Assembly: GCA_000014925.1 (NCBI GenBank)
Contig: CP000474.1
Coordinates: 1,674,001 to 1,738,000 of the forward strand
DNA length: 64,000 nucleotides
Direction of reading: 5' to 3'
DNA from: Paenarthrobacter aurescens TC1
GTDB taxonomy: Bacteria > Actinomycetota > Actinomycetes > Actinomycetales > Micrococcaceae
Positions 45,260 to 54,944 of this stretch are shown here, one piece after another (the stretch's first letter is position 1; each line of letters starts with the position of its first letter). Under the pieces are notes generated by a model. That model saw only the letters and a list, made by a program, of their open reading frames with translations. It made no database searches and had not been told where the DNA came from. Position numbers and translations under genes: made by a program.

Positions 45260-45721
45260 ATGGATCTGCCCCCAAGCGGCCATGCTGCGGAGATGCTGCG
45301 GGATTTCCTCGGTCATTGGCGGGGCATCACGGAGATCGCTGCGTCACCGTGGGGAACTGCACGGACAGCTGAGGCCGAGGCGGTGTTTACCAAGGCTGCG
45401 GGCGGCTACGCGGTGGTCCAGAGCTACAGGCACCGCGAAACCGACGGCACGCATTTCGAAGGTCATGGCATGTTCACTGTTGACCGGGACCACGGCGATA
45501 CGCTGTGGTACTACGTGGACAGCATGGGCCGGCCGCCGGCGAGCCCGGTCCGTGGGACATGGAACGCAGGCACGTTGACCCTGGACCGGCGGACAGCCGA
45601 CGGCGTGGCCCGGCACACGTTCCGCGTTGACGATGGCGTCCTGGTGCACACCGCAGACTTGAAGCTTGAGGGATCTGCCGAGTTCAGCCCGTTGTTGAAG
45701 AGCGTGTTCCGGAAGGTCTGA
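45260..45721 (+). CDS. DUF1579-family protein
   Basis: 153 residues, lipocalin-like beta-barrel of the DUF1579 type: FLGHWRGITEIA at the start, then a series of short strands (GYAVVQSYRHRETDGTHFEGHG) and VRGTWNAGTLTLDR. Function unknown. GGAG lies five bases before ATG 45260, while a TACATT hexamer ends nine bases upstream, so the leader would be only a few bases. Convergent with moaD. Confidence 0.8.
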   Translation: MDLPPSGHAAEMLRDFLGHWRGITEIAASPWGTARTAEAEAVFTKAAGGYAVVQSYRHRETDGTHFEGHGMFTVDRDHGDTLWYYVDSMGRPPASPVRGTWNAGTLTLDRRTADGVARHTFRVDDGVLVHTADLKLEGSAEFSPLLKSVFRKV

Positions 45722-45752
45722 ACCCCGAGCAGTCCTAGCCCCCTGCGCGGTC

Positions 45753-46019
45753 CTAGCCTCCGGCGAACGGCGGCAAAACGTCGATGACGTCTTCGCTTCC
45801 CAAGGGAGCCGTACGGTCCCGGACGGCCACCTCATTGCGGAGGAAACTGCTGCGCGCCACGATCCTGGCGAGCGGCGGCGTGCCTTCGGGAGGCAGAGGG
45901 CGTTCGACGGCGAGGGCGGCTTCCAGCAGTTCCTCCAGGCTGGTGCCTTCCGGGAGGACGTGACGTTCTTCTTCCACCCCGGCGGCCGCGCGTGCGGCAG
46001 CGAAGTAACGGACAAGCAA
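45753..46019 (-). CDS. moaD: Molybdopterin synthase small subunit (MoaD)
   Basis: 88 residues, ubiquitin-like fold with the essential C-terminal Gly-Gly (LPPFAGG) that is thiocarboxylated to carry sulfur. With MoaE (53186-53641) it makes molybdopterin. It starts at TTG 46019, four bases after the moaA stop; GGAGG lies eight bases upstream, inside moaA. It is thus translated from the moaA message. Confidence 0.88.
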   Translation of the reverse strand: MLVRYFAAARAAAGVEEERHVLPEGTSLEELLEAALAVERPLPPEGTPPLARIVARSSFLRNEVAVRDRTAPLGSEDVIDVLPPFAGG

Positions 46020-46023
46020 GGGT

Positions 46024-47163
46024 TCAGCCTCCGATTGCGCTCATGCTGCGGTCCGGCTGGACGAAGTCCGCTGCGCCGAGACCGGTGTGGTCCATGCCGT
46101 GGGCTTTGGGCTTGACCCACATGGCGTCCTGCCACCGTGACGCCAATTCGTCATCCGTGGCACCCTCACGGAGAATGCCCAACAGGTCGAATTCTTCGCG
46201 GGAGAAAAGGCAGCTCATGATCTTGCCCTCCGCGGTGATGCGAGTACGGCGGCAGTCGGAGCAGAACGGTTCAGTGACTGATGCGATGATGCCGACTGTA
46301 CCGAGGACCGGCCCTGTGGCGACGCCCGTTGCCGCATCCCGGCGTCGTACTTCAAAACGTTCGGCCGGGGCGCCGTCCCGCTCCCGGGGGTCGTTGTCCA
46401 GCACGAAGTCGCGGGAGAGCAGTTCACGAATCTCGGCGGCCGTGATCATGTTGCGCCGGGTCCATCCGTGGTCGGCATCCAGGGGCATTTGCTCGATGAA
46501 GCGGAGTTCGTATCCGCGGCCCAGGGCCCAAGCCAAGAGGTCCGGCGATTCGGCGTCGTTGATGCCGCGCATCAGCACAGCATTCAGTTTCACGGGACCC
46601 AAGCCGGCTGCCCAGGCGGCATCTACGCCGGCCAGGACGCGGTCCAGGAAGGGGCGTCGCGTCAGTTTGGTAAACGTCTCCTCGTGGAGGGAATCGAGCG
46701 AGACGTTGATCCGGGTCAGGCCTGCAGCTTTCAGGGCTTGGGCCTTCTTATCCAGTCCCACGCCGTTGGTGGTCATGGAAATGGGGAGGTCCGGGTGGTC
46801 GCTCCGGATGCCGGCAATGATTTCCACCAAGTCGGCGCGGACCAGGGGCTCGCCGCCAGTCAGGCGGAGCTCACGTACGCCCAGGGCGTTGACGCCCACA
46901 CGGACAATGCGGACGATTTCGTCTTTGGTCATCACGGCCTGTTTCGAGAGCCATTCCAAGCCCTCGGCAGGCATGCAGTACGTGCAGCGCAGATTGCATT
47001 TGTCCGTCAGGGACAGGCGCATGTCCGTTGCGCGCCGACCATAGCGGTCCCACAGCCCGGCGGGCGTGCCTGCGGGACGTGGGGGCGGAACTGCAAGGCC
47101 GCTTTCCGTGCTGCCTGCCGCGCCGCCCGTAGGGGGCACCGGCATGCCTAGCTGAACACTCAT
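46024..47163 (-). CDS. moaA: GTP 3',8-cyclase (molybdenum cofactor biosynthesis A)
   Basis: 379 residues, radical SAM enzyme. The first cluster uses C56-x3-C60-x2-C63 (CNLRCTYC), the second is formed by cysteines in FCSDCRRTR and later SCLF; the C-terminal Gly-Gly needed for activity is present. It converts GTP to the cyclic pyranopterin precursor together with MoaC (52172-52702). The N-terminus carries about 35 Pro/Gly-rich residues beyond the core. TAGCCT ends six bases before ATG 47163, so a leaderless start is likely. Confidence 0.95.
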   Translation of the reverse strand: MSVQLGMPVPPTGGAAGSTESGLAVPPPRPAGTPAGLWDRYGRRATDMRLSLTDKCNLRCTYCMPAEGLEWLSKQAVMTKDEIVRIVRVGVNALGVRELRLTGGEPLVRADLVEIIAGIRSDHPDLPISMTTNGVGLDKKAQALKAAGLTRINVSLDSLHEETFTKLTRRPFLDRVLAGVDAAWAAGLGPVKLNAVLMRGINDAESPDLLAWALGRGYELRFIEQMPLDADHGWTRRNMITAAEIRELLSRDFVLDNDPRERDGAPAERFEVRRRDAATGVATGPVLGTVGIIASVTEPFCSDCRRTRITAEGKIMSCLFSREEFDLLGILREGATDDELASRWQDAMWVKPKAHGMDHTGLGAADFVQPDRSMSAIGG

Positions 47164-47169
47164 AAATTC

Positions 47170-47175
47170 AGGCTA
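47170..47175 (-). promoter_or_regulatory. -10 hexamer TAGCCT of moaA
   Basis: Ends six bases before ATG 47163 on the - strand; no ribosome site. One half of the divergent moaA / response-regulator promoter region. Confidence 0.5.
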
Positions 47176-47301
47176 CGCCACCGCGGCTGGATCAGTGACA
47201 CCCGTTACAGTCGCAGAGGCCTTTACCCACACAGTTCTTACGGATTCCCTACACTTGTGCCCTTTGTGCCAGGATCGGGTGCCGGCCACCCCCAGCAAAC
47301 C

Positions 47302-47307
47302 TATGCT
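47302..47307 (+). promoter_or_regulatory. -10 hexamer TATGCT of the response regulator gene
   Basis: Ends six bases before GTG 47314, predicting a leaderless message. Lies 126 bases from the divergent moaA -10, room for regulator binding. Confidence 0.5.
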
Positions 47308-47313
47308 GAAAGT

Positions 47314-48081
47314 GTGACCACAAATACGGCATCATCTGCACCAGGGAATCGTCGCATTCTTCTGGTAGAGGATGAACAGACCATTGCCGACGTTGTCCGC
47401 GACTACCTGCTGAAGGCCGGGTTCCAAGTGGACATGGCGGGGGACGGCTTCACCGCCCTCGAGCTGGCAGCCTCTCGTCAACCCGACCTTGTGATCCTGG
47501 ACCGCATGCTGCCAGGACTGGACGGTGTGGAGGTCTGCCGCCGACTCCGCCAAACCATGAGCGTTCCCGTCATCATGGTCACGGCTCTGGGAACCGAAGA
47601 CGACCGGATTCTGGGCTTGGAAATGGGAGCGGATGATTACGTCACCAAACCCTTCTCTCCGCGGGAGCTGGTCCTCCGGGTTAAATCGGTACTGCGCCGG
47701 AGCATCAAGGAATTCGCGCCGGAACCGCCTGTGGAGGCCGCAGGACTTGAACTGGATCCTGCCTCCCGGACAGTCACGCACGGCGGAGTTCCGCTGGCGC
47801 TGACGGTCCGTGAATTCGACCTCCTGGCTTTCATGATGCGAAGGCCCAACCAAGTTTTCAGCCGGGAAGAATTGATCAAGGCCGTCTGGGGCTGGGACTT
47901 CGGCGATCTGTCCACAGTCACGGTCCACGTCCGGCGCCTGCGGGAGAAAATCGAAGCCAACCCCACCAAACCCGAACTGCTCAAGACCGTATGGGGCGTC
48001 GGCTACCGCTTCGACAGCAAGCGATCCGATGGCGTCACTATGAACGTGCACGGCAAAGAGGGTGAGCATGGAAGGCAGTGA
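47314..48081 (+). CDS. OmpR/PhoB-family response regulator
   Basis: 255 residues. Receiver domain with acidic pocket (VEDEQ, residues 18-22), phospho-acceptor D63 in VILDRMLPG and the conserved lysine in YVTKPFSPREL, then a winged-helix DNA-binding domain ending GVGYRF. Partner kinase overlaps by 14 bases. It lies upstream of a molybdoenzyme and cofactor genes, so it may control them. GTG 47314 is set by the -10 six bases upstream. Confidence 0.92.
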   Translation: MTTNTASSAPGNRRILLVEDEQTIADVVRDYLLKAGFQVDMAGDGFTALELAASRQPDLVILDRMLPGLDGVEVCRRLRQTMSVPVIMVTALGTEDDRILGLEMGADDYVTKPFSPRELVLRVKSVLRRSIKEFAPEPPVEAAGLELDPASRTVTHGGVPLALTVREFDLLAFMMRRPNQVFSREELIKAVWGWDFGDLSTVTVHVRRLREKIEANPTKPELLKTVWGVGYRFDSKRSDGVTMNVHGKEGEHGRQ

Positions 48082-49321
48082 GCTGTGGGCCATCCTCGCG
48101 TGGGTCTTGTTCTGGGCCGTGCTCATCGGTGCCGGCACTTGGGTGCTTCTCCGGCTGCTTCGCAGGGCCTCAATACTCGCCCAGATCTGCCTGGTGGTGG
48201 TGGCCACCGTTGCCGTTCTGGTGGCGGGCATGGTCAGTGCCTTCACCGCGATGTTCATCTCCGCGAGGGACCTCGAAGTCATGTGGTACATCTTGGCCAC
48301 TGCCTCGGCGGTTGCTGTTGCACTGTCCCTCATGCTTGGTGCCGGCGTCTCCCGGAACGCTGCCCACCTGGTGGACGCTGCCCGGCGCCTGGGGCGTGGC
48401 GAAACACTGGAACATACCGTGGCGGAGGGTCGGGGGAGCGCTCCTGCCATGACGTCCGAACTCGCCGAACTGGCCCAGGAACTTGAGGCCAGCAGCCGGA
48501 GCCTGGCCGAGTCCCGGCAACGCGAAGCCGCCATTGAGGCCGCCCGTCGCGAGCTGGTGTCGTGGATTTCGCATGACCTCCGAACACCCTTGGCCAGCAT
48601 GCGCGCCATGACCGAAGCCCTTGAAGATGGCATGGCATCAGATGTTCAGGGCTATTACCGGAAGATCATCGGGCAAACGGAACAAATGACGGCCATGGTC
48701 AACGACCTCTTGGAACTATCCAAAATTCAGGCAGGCACCCTCCGCCTGCGTGCCGAGCCGCTGGACCTTTATGACCTCGTCAGCGATGCGCTCTCGGACT
48801 TGGCACCTTTGGCCGCGAAACGCGGAATCAGGCTCGACGGCGGCGGTGACCGGGAGTGCATGGCCGTCGCCGACGGACCAAGCCTGGCCCGGGCCGTGCG
48901 AAACATACTCCTCAACGCCATCATCTACAGCCCACCAGGCAGCGACGTCCACATTAGCGTCGGCCGGGATCGCGTGGGAGGTTCCGGCGGGAACGCCATT
49001 ATCGCTGTGGAGGATCAGTGCGGCGGCATCCCGGACGAGGACCTCCCGCACCTGTTCGAAACGGGCTGGCAGAAAGACCCCGCCCGCCGCACCACGGAAG
49101 AGATGCAAGGCCGCTACAGCGGTGCAGGCATCGGCCTGAGCATGGTGGCCGGCATCGTCAAGGCACATGGGGGATCGGTCACCGTGGACAACGTCGACGG
49201 CGGTTGCCGCTTTGCGTTGTCATTGCCGGCTGGGGCACCCCCACCGGAATCATCGATGTCATCAATGACTCCTACCCATCAAGTCATCGCAACTGACAAC
49301 CGCCCTGGAGGCTCGTCATGA
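48068..49321 (+). CDS. Sensor histidine kinase
   Basis: 417 residues. Two predicted membrane helices near residues 10-30 and 40-65 and perhaps a third near 75-95, with a very short extracellular segment, so the signal is probably sensed in or near the membrane. A HAMP-like linker, the phospho-acceptor H169 in SWISHDLRTPL and the HATPase N-box (NILLNAIIYSP) and G-boxes follow. ATG 48068 follows GAGGGTGAGC. The stop overlaps the molybdoenzyme start (ATGA). Confidence 0.9.
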   Translation: MEGSELWAILAWVLFWAVLIGAGTWVLLRLLRRASILAQICLVVVATVAVLVAGMVSAFTAMFISARDLEVMWYILATASAVAVALSLMLGAGVSRNAAHLVDAARRLGRGETLEHTVAEGRGSAPAMTSELAELAQELEASSRSLAESRQREAAIEAARRELVSWISHDLRTPLASMRAMTEALEDGMASDVQGYYRKIIGQTEQMTAMVNDLLELSKIQAGTLRLRAEPLDLYDLVSDALSDLAPLAAKRGIRLDGGGDRECMAVADGPSLARAVRNILLNAIIYSPPGSDVHISVGRDRVGGSGGNAIIAVEDQCGGIPDEDLPHLFETGWQKDPARRTTEEMQGRYSGAGIGLSMVAGIVKAHGGSVTVDNVDGGCRFALSLPAGAPPPESSMSSMTPTHQVIATDNRPGGSS

Positions 49322-50898
49322 GTACGCTCGCACCCGATAGCACCCAGCAGCGTCGCATCATGGGCAAGCCCGTATTGTGGGCCGCTGCGGCCGGGGTAGC
49401 AGCCGGAGCCGCCGGGATCGCGGCGGGCGAACTGACAGCAGGCCTCCTGAGCCCGCTGGTATCGCCGGTCACAGCCCTTGGTGGCGCCGTGATCGACGCC
49501 GTGCCGCCGGGAGTCAAAGACCTGGCAGTCCAGTTGTTCGGCACCGCAGACAAAATCGTGCTGGTGGTGTGCATCGTGGTCGTCGCAGGAATTCTGGCAG
49601 CGCTCGCTGGTGTCCTGGAACGCCGCCGGACCGGCTGGGGCCTGGCACTCGCTGGACTGGCGGGCGCAGCAGGACTGACCGCCGTCGTGACCCGAGCCCA
49701 AGCGAGCCCCCAAGCGGCCCTTGCACCGATCGTTGCCGCCATTCTCACCATGCTGCTGCTGCGAACGCTCATACGTCGGCTCGCAACCTGGGCTCCGTCC
49801 GAAGAAACCCCCGGGCGCGAAAAGGCGCCATTGGCTCGGCGAAGCTTTCTGAACGCCTTGGCTGGAACCTCACTCGCCGCCGTCGTAGCCGGAACGGTGA
49901 CCACTGTCCTCACCAGGGCCACAGCGGTGGCTTCCGGTTTCCGCGGCTCCATGACGCTCCCGGAACCCGCCACCCCGGCGCAAGCCATTCCTGCGGGTGC
50001 GTCCTTGCCGGTGGATGGCATCAGCCCTTTGGTCACCCCGAATGCGGATTTCTACAGGATCGACACCGCATTGACCGTGCCGGCCATCGACCCCCCTGCC
50101 TGGACACTGAAGGTCACCGGAATGGTGGAACGCGAAGTTGAAATCGACTTCGCTACCCTCCTTGCCAAGCCCATGACAGAACGCCACATCACCATCGCCT
50201 GCGTGTCCAACAACGTAGGTGGCGACCTCATAGGCAATGCCCTCTGGCTGGGCTGGCCCGTGAGGGAACTCCTGGCAATGGCAGGACCCAAAGCCGGCGC
50301 AGACATGGTCCTCTCCACCAGTAACGACGGCTGGACGGCCAGCACTCCCTTGGAGGCCCTCACCGATGACCGTGACGCGCTCCTGGCCGTAGGCATGAAC
50401 GGTGAACCCCTTCCGCTGGAACACGGATTCCCCGTACGGATGATCGTGCCGGGCCTCTACGGCTTTGTCTCCGCCACCAAATGGCTCACTGAACTGAAGG
50501 TCACACGTTTCACCGACGACACCGCGTATTGGACGCCCCGCGGCTGGAGCGATCACGGGCCCATCAAGACGCAATCGCGCATTGATGTACCCCGCAGCGG
50601 CCGGAGCGTCCAAGCAGGCAAGGTGCAGTTCGGCGGTGTGGCATGGGCCCAGCACAGGGGAATCAACCGCGTCGAGCTCCGCGTCAACCGCGGACCGTGG
50701 CAGCAGGCAGCGCTTGCCGGAGCCATCTCCACTGACACTTGGTATCAGTGGCAGTTGGGCATCGACCTCACGCCAGGGGACTACGAAGTGCAAGTCCGGG
50801 CCACCGATTCCAGCGGTGTTCCCCAGACCGAAGACAAGGCACCTGTAGCCCCCGACGGTGCCACCGGATATCACACCATCAACGTCAAGGTGGGCTGA
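49318..50898 (+). CDS. Membrane-anchored sulfite-oxidase-fold molybdopterin oxidoreductase
   Basis: 526 residues. The N-terminus has four or more predicted membrane helices, then an internal twin-arginine-like RRSFLNALAG at about residue 178, then the sulfite-oxidase-type molybdopterin domain with the cofactor cysteine in IACVSNNVGG (about residue 295), and the C-terminal Mo-co dimerisation domain (RVELRVNRGPW). Such enzymes oxidise sulfite or reduce sulfoxides; the substrate here is unknown. GGAGG lies a few bases before ATG 49318, which overlaps the kinase stop. Confidence 0.87.
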   Translation: MSTLAPDSTQQRRIMGKPVLWAAAAGVAAGAAGIAAGELTAGLLSPLVSPVTALGGAVIDAVPPGVKDLAVQLFGTADKIVLVVCIVVVAGILAALAGVLERRRTGWGLALAGLAGAAGLTAVVTRAQASPQAALAPIVAAILTMLLLRTLIRRLATWAPSEETPGREKAPLARRSFLNALAGTSLAAVVAGTVTTVLTRATAVASGFRGSMTLPEPATPAQAIPAGASLPVDGISPLVTPNADFYRIDTALTVPAIDPPAWTLKVTGMVEREVEIDFATLLAKPMTERHITIACVSNNVGGDLIGNALWLGWPVRELLAMAGPKAGADMVLSTSNDGWTASTPLEALTDDRDALLAVGMNGEPLPLEHGFPVRMIVPGLYGFVSATKWLTELKVTRFTDDTAYWTPRGWSDHGPIKTQSRIDVPRSGRSVQAGKVQFGGVAWAQHRGINRVELRVNRGPWQQAALAGAISTDTWYQWQLGIDLTPGDYEVQVRATDSSGVPQTEDKAPVAPDGATGYHTINVKVG

Positions 50899-50904
50899 GG
50901 CCCT

Positions 50905-50910
50905 AGTCTG
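50905..50910 (+). promoter_or_regulatory. Possible internal promoter (TAGTCT) for moeA
   Basis: TAGTCT just after the molybdoenzyme stop; transcription from about 50917 would allow moeA-moaC-mog-moaE to be expressed independently of the sensor operon. Confidence 0.3.
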
Positions 50911-50963
50911 GGTACGTCCGGAGAATTCCCCGGAAGCCAGCGTGTCCACACAGGAGGATGTCC

Positions 50964-52184
50964 GTGCCCAGATCTGTTGCAGCCCACCGCCAGGCAGTGG
51001 TGGAACTGCTGACCGGCGTCAGTGCGGATAGGGGTAAGCTCCGCCTGCCACTGCTGGAGGCGCTGGGCAAAGCGCTCGCCGTCGATGTCTACGCGCCCCT
51101 CTCCCTGCCCCCGTTCGACAATTCCCAAATGGACGGCTTTGCCGTCCGCTCGGCAGACATTCCCGACGGCGGTGCGGAGCTCCGGGTAGCTGAGCCGGTT
51201 CCGGCAGGTGCCGCGCCGGCAGCACTCAAGCCCGGCTTTGCCGCCCCCATCATGACCGGGGCCGTGATCCCCGAGGGGGCCGACGCCGTCGTGCCCATTG
51301 AAAAGGCGACGCCGAACGCTTTCCCGGACCCTGCAGCGGGGGAGGCTGTTGTCGTCCTGCCTTCAGTCGCTCCCGGCACCTACGTCCGGGACAGCGGCAG
51401 CGACATTGGGAAGGGTGAACTGGCGCTGGTCGCAGGCACCCGGATGGGACCCGCACAGTTGGGTCTCTTGGCGGCCTTAGGCCTGACAACCGTTGAAGTC
51501 CGCAAACCTTGGCGCGTGCTTCTGGTCACAACCGGAGACGAGGTAGTGGAGCCCGGGAAGGAACTCACTGCCGGCAAGATTTTCGACTCCAACGGAACAC
51601 TGCTCGAAGCCTCCATGCGACAGGCCGGCCTGGACGTGGTCCGCACCGGAATTTCCGATGACGACCCCTCCAAACTGCTGGCGGTCCTCCAACGTCACAC
51701 CGGACCGGCGGAGGACCGGGTAGATGTCATCGTCACCACAGGGGGAGTGAGTAAGGGCGCCTACGAAGTAGTCCGGCAGGCCATGGCGAACCAGCCGGTG
51801 GAATTCCTGCCGGTCGCCATGCAGCCAGGTGGACCGCAGGGATTGGGCACCGTCGAGGGTGTTCCGTTCCTTGGCTTCCCGGGAAATCCGGTCAGCTGCC
51901 TGGTCTCCTTCGAGATGTTTCTCCGACCGGCCCTTTCACAGGTACTGGGAACGCCTGCGCAGCGGCCGGTGCTCAAAGCACGTTTGGCCGAATCGCTGAC
52001 CTCGCCGGAAGGAAAACACCAGGTTCGCCGCGGAACCATGGGCGCCGATGGCACGGTCCGGATGGAAGGCGGCGCAGGTTCCCACCTGGTCCACGCCCTG
52101 GCCCGGGCAAACGCGCTGGTGCAGATCCCCGGCGACGTCACGGAACTCGCCGAAGGGGACGAAGTGGAAGTATGGATGCTGTGA
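50964..52184 (+). CDS. moeA: Molybdopterin molybdenumtransferase
   Basis: 406 residues. Typical N-terminal [15 protein letters not shown], the [15 protein letters not shown] segment, TTGDEV and [11 protein letters not shown] motif, and the C-terminal domain IV. It inserts molybdate into adenylylated molybdopterin. GTG 50964 lies six bases after AGGAGG, while the ATG two codons earlier directly touches it, so GTG is preferred. Overlaps moaC by 13 bases. Confidence 0.94.
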   Translation: MPRSVAAHRQAVVELLTGVSADRGKLRLPLLEALGKALAVDVYAPLSLPPFDNSQMDGFAVRSADIPDGGAELRVAEPVPAGAAPAALKPGFAAPIMTGAVIPEGADAVVPIEKATPNAFPDPAAGEAVVVLPSVAPGTYVRDSGSDIGKGELALVAGTRMGPAQLGLLAALGLTTVEVRKPWRVLLVTTGDEVVEPGKELTAGKIFDSNGTLLEASMRQAGLDVVRTGISDDDPSKLLAVLQRHTGPAEDRVDVIVTTGGVSKGAYEVVRQAMANQPVEFLPVAMQPGGPQGLGTVEGVPFLGFPGNPVSCLVSFEMFLRPALSQVLGTPAQRPVLKARLAESLTSPEGKHQVRRGTMGADGTVRMEGGAGSHLVHALARANALVQIPGDVTELAEGDEVEVWML

Positions 52185-52702
52185 ACCACACTCCCGAAAA
52201 TTCCGGTGGCCTGACCCACCTCAGGCAGGACGGCACTGCGCAGATGGTGGACGTTTCAGAAAAAGCCGTCACCACGCGTGAAGCCACCGCCACAGCCACT
52301 GTCCGCAGCACGCCTAACGTCCTGGCCCTGCTGGGCGCCGGTGAGCTGCCCAAGGGCGATGCCCTCGCCGTGGCACGTGTTGCGGGGATCATGGCGGCGA
52401 AGAAGACACCCGAGCTGATTCCGTTGTGCCATCCCTTGCCGATCTCCAAGGTCACGGTGGACTTCGAGCTGGGCGCCGACTCTGTTGAAATCCTGGCGAG
52501 CGTCAAGACCAGAGGCGTGACCGGCGTCGAAATGGAAGCCCTGACGGCTGCCTCGGTTGCCGCATTGAGCGTCTACGACATGATCAAGGCCGTGGACAAG
52601 CATGCAGTGCTGACCGATATTCGTGTGCTCGCCAAGAGCGGTGGAAAAAGCGGAGACTGGGACGTTTCCGGAGAATCGACCCCCAGGGAGGCCGGCGCGT
52701 GA
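52172..52702 (+). CDS. moaC: Cyclic pyranopterin monophosphate synthase
   Basis: 176 residues. The core [18 protein letters not shown], the [15 protein letters not shown] active-site stretch and [20 protein letters not shown] are diagnostic. It finishes cPMP synthesis after MoaA. ATG 52172 overlaps moeA by 13 bases; its stop overlaps the next start (GTGA). Confidence 0.95.
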   Translation: MDAVNHTPENSGGLTHLRQDGTAQMVDVSEKAVTTREATATATVRSTPNVLALLGAGELPKGDALAVARVAGIMAAKKTPELIPLCHPLPISKVTVDFELGADSVEILASVKTRGVTGVEMEALTAASVAALSVYDMIKAVDKHAVLTDIRVLAKSGGKSGDWDVSGESTPREAGA

Positions 52703-53196
52703 GTGCGTGCGAGCCGATCACGCCGCGGAAGGCCGGCGTCGTTATCGCGTCAACCCGAGCAGCCGCCGGCGTGTACGCCGATGAGACGGGGCCGATCATC
52801 CTCGATTGGCTCAGCGAGCACGGCTTCGATACGTTCCCCACCATGGTGGTGCCGGACGGTGAGCCGGTTGGCGCTGCCCTGAGGGCACTCCTGACACAGC
52901 ACCCCGCCGTGATCATCACCAGCGGCGGTACGGGCCTCAGCCCGGACGACCGCACGCCTGAAATGACGCTGCCCCTCCTCGAACGCGAGATTCCGGGCAT
53001 CATGGAGGGTATCCGGCGCGCCGGCGCCGCCAAAACCCCCATGGCCATGCTGAGCCGTGGCCACGCCGGGGCAGCGGGGAAAACGTTCGTCATCAACCTG
53101 CCCGGATCCCCGAAAGGCGTCATGGACGGCTTGGCTGTCCTGGACCCTGTGATCGGGCACCTCTGTGAGCAATTGGAAGGAAACCATGGGCATTGA
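52699..53196 (+). CDS. mog: Molybdopterin adenylyltransferase (MogA/MoaB-like)
   Basis: 165 residues, single MoCF domain: [33 protein letters not shown] and [16 protein letters not shown]. It adenylylates molybdopterin before MoeA acts. GTG 52699 overlaps moaC by 4 bases, and its 3' end overlaps moaE by 11 bases. Confidence 0.93.
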   Translation: MSACEPITPRKAGVVIASTRAAAGVYADETGPIILDWLSEHGFDTFPTMVVPDGEPVGAALRALLTQHPAVIITSGGTGLSPDDRTPEMTLPLLEREIPGIMEGIRRAGAAKTPMAMLSRGHAGAAGKTFVINLPGSPKGVMDGLAVLDPVIGHLCEQLEGNHGH

Positions 53197-53641
53197 AACA
53201 AACTTTGAAGTGGTGAGCGCAGTCCTCAGCGCCGAGCCCATTTCCGTAGACCAAGCCATCAGGGCAGTGGAGTCGGATACCGCCGGAGCAGTGGTCAGCT
53301 TCAGTGGCGTCGTTCGAAATCACGACGACGGCAAGGCAGTGGACCGGCTAAGCTACAGCGCGCATCCCACGGCGCATCAGGTGATGTCGGACGTCGTGGC
53401 GCAGCTGGTTGCCGAGCACTCCGGAGAAGCGGCGCAACCCGTTCGGATCTGGGCAGCCCACCGGATCGGCATGTTGGAGATCGGTGATCCCGCGCTGGTG
53501 TGTGCAGTGGCTGCCGCCCATCGAGGCCAAGCATTCGCTGTGTGCTCCGAACTCGTGGACCGGGTCAAAGAGCAGGTCCCCATATGGAAGGAACAGTTCT
53601 TTTCTGACGGCACCGTGGAATGGGTGGGAGCAGGGGAGTAG
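53186..53641 (+). CDS. moaE: Molybdopterin synthase catalytic subunit (MoaE)
   Basis: 151 residues. The family core GAVVSFSGVVRNHDDGK, the HRIG and AAHRGQAF motifs and the active-site lysines in RVKEQVPIWKEQFF are present. It joins the sulfur carried by MoaD (encoded 7 kb away on the other strand) to cPMP. ATG 53186 has AAGGA five bases upstream. Confidence 0.94.
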   Translation: MGIETNFEVVSAVLSAEPISVDQAIRAVESDTAGAVVSFSGVVRNHDDGKAVDRLSYSAHPTAHQVMSDVVAQLVAEHSGEAAQPVRIWAAHRIGMLEIGDPALVCAVAAAHRGQAFAVCSELVDRVKEQVPIWKEQFFSDGTVEWVGAGE

Positions 53642-54451
<810 letters not shown>

Positions 54452-54455
54452 GATC

Positions 54456-54944
54456 ATGGGCAATTTTTGGACCTCTTTGAAGAAGAACCGCACCAAAATC
54501 TGGGTGGGTGCCATCACCTTGCTGTTGGTGCTTTACCTGGTGGTTTCCGTGCAGCGCTCGTTCCTCTTGCTCGGCGACCCCAGCCTTGTAGCCAAGGGGA
54601 TCGGGGCCGCCTATCTGGTCCTGCCTGTTGTTGGCGCATGGGCGCTCATCCGTGAGCTGCTTTTTGGTGCCCGTACAGAGCAGATGGCCAAGGTTCTGGA
54701 AGCCGAGGGCGGATTGCCGGTTGATGATCTTCCGCGCACTCCCGGCGGGCGTATTGTCCGCGCAGCTGCTGACGCCGAGTTTGAGAACTACCGCGCCGAG
54801 GCCGAGGCCGCTCCGGAGGACTGGCGCTCATGGTTCCGGCTCAGCTGCGCCTACGATGCCTCAGGAGACCGCAAACGTGCACGTGCATCCATGCGTGACG
54901 CCGTGAAACTCTTTCGCTCTCAGCCCACCGCAGCTGGCCGGTGA
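54456..54944 (+). CDS. Membrane-anchored protein with a TPR-like C-terminus
   Basis: 162 residues: a short basic N-terminus, two predicted helices (WVGAITLLLVLYLVVSVQRS; AYLVLPVVGAWALIREL), and a cytoplasmic helical C-terminus ending in a tetratricopeptide-like pair (WRSWFRLSCAYDASGDRKRARASMRDAV). The gene follows dapB by four bases and is conserved next to dapB in related genomes, to my knowledge; function unknown. It overlaps the convergent gene by 25 bases. Confidence 0.8.
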   Translation: MGNFWTSLKKNRTKIWVGAITLLLVLYLVVSVQRSFLLLGDPSLVAKGIGAAYLVLPVVGAWALIRELLFGARTEQMAKVLEAEGGLPVDDLPRTPGGRIVRAAADAEFENYRAEAEAAPEDWRSWFRLSCAYDASGDRKRARASMRDAVKLFRSQPTAAGR

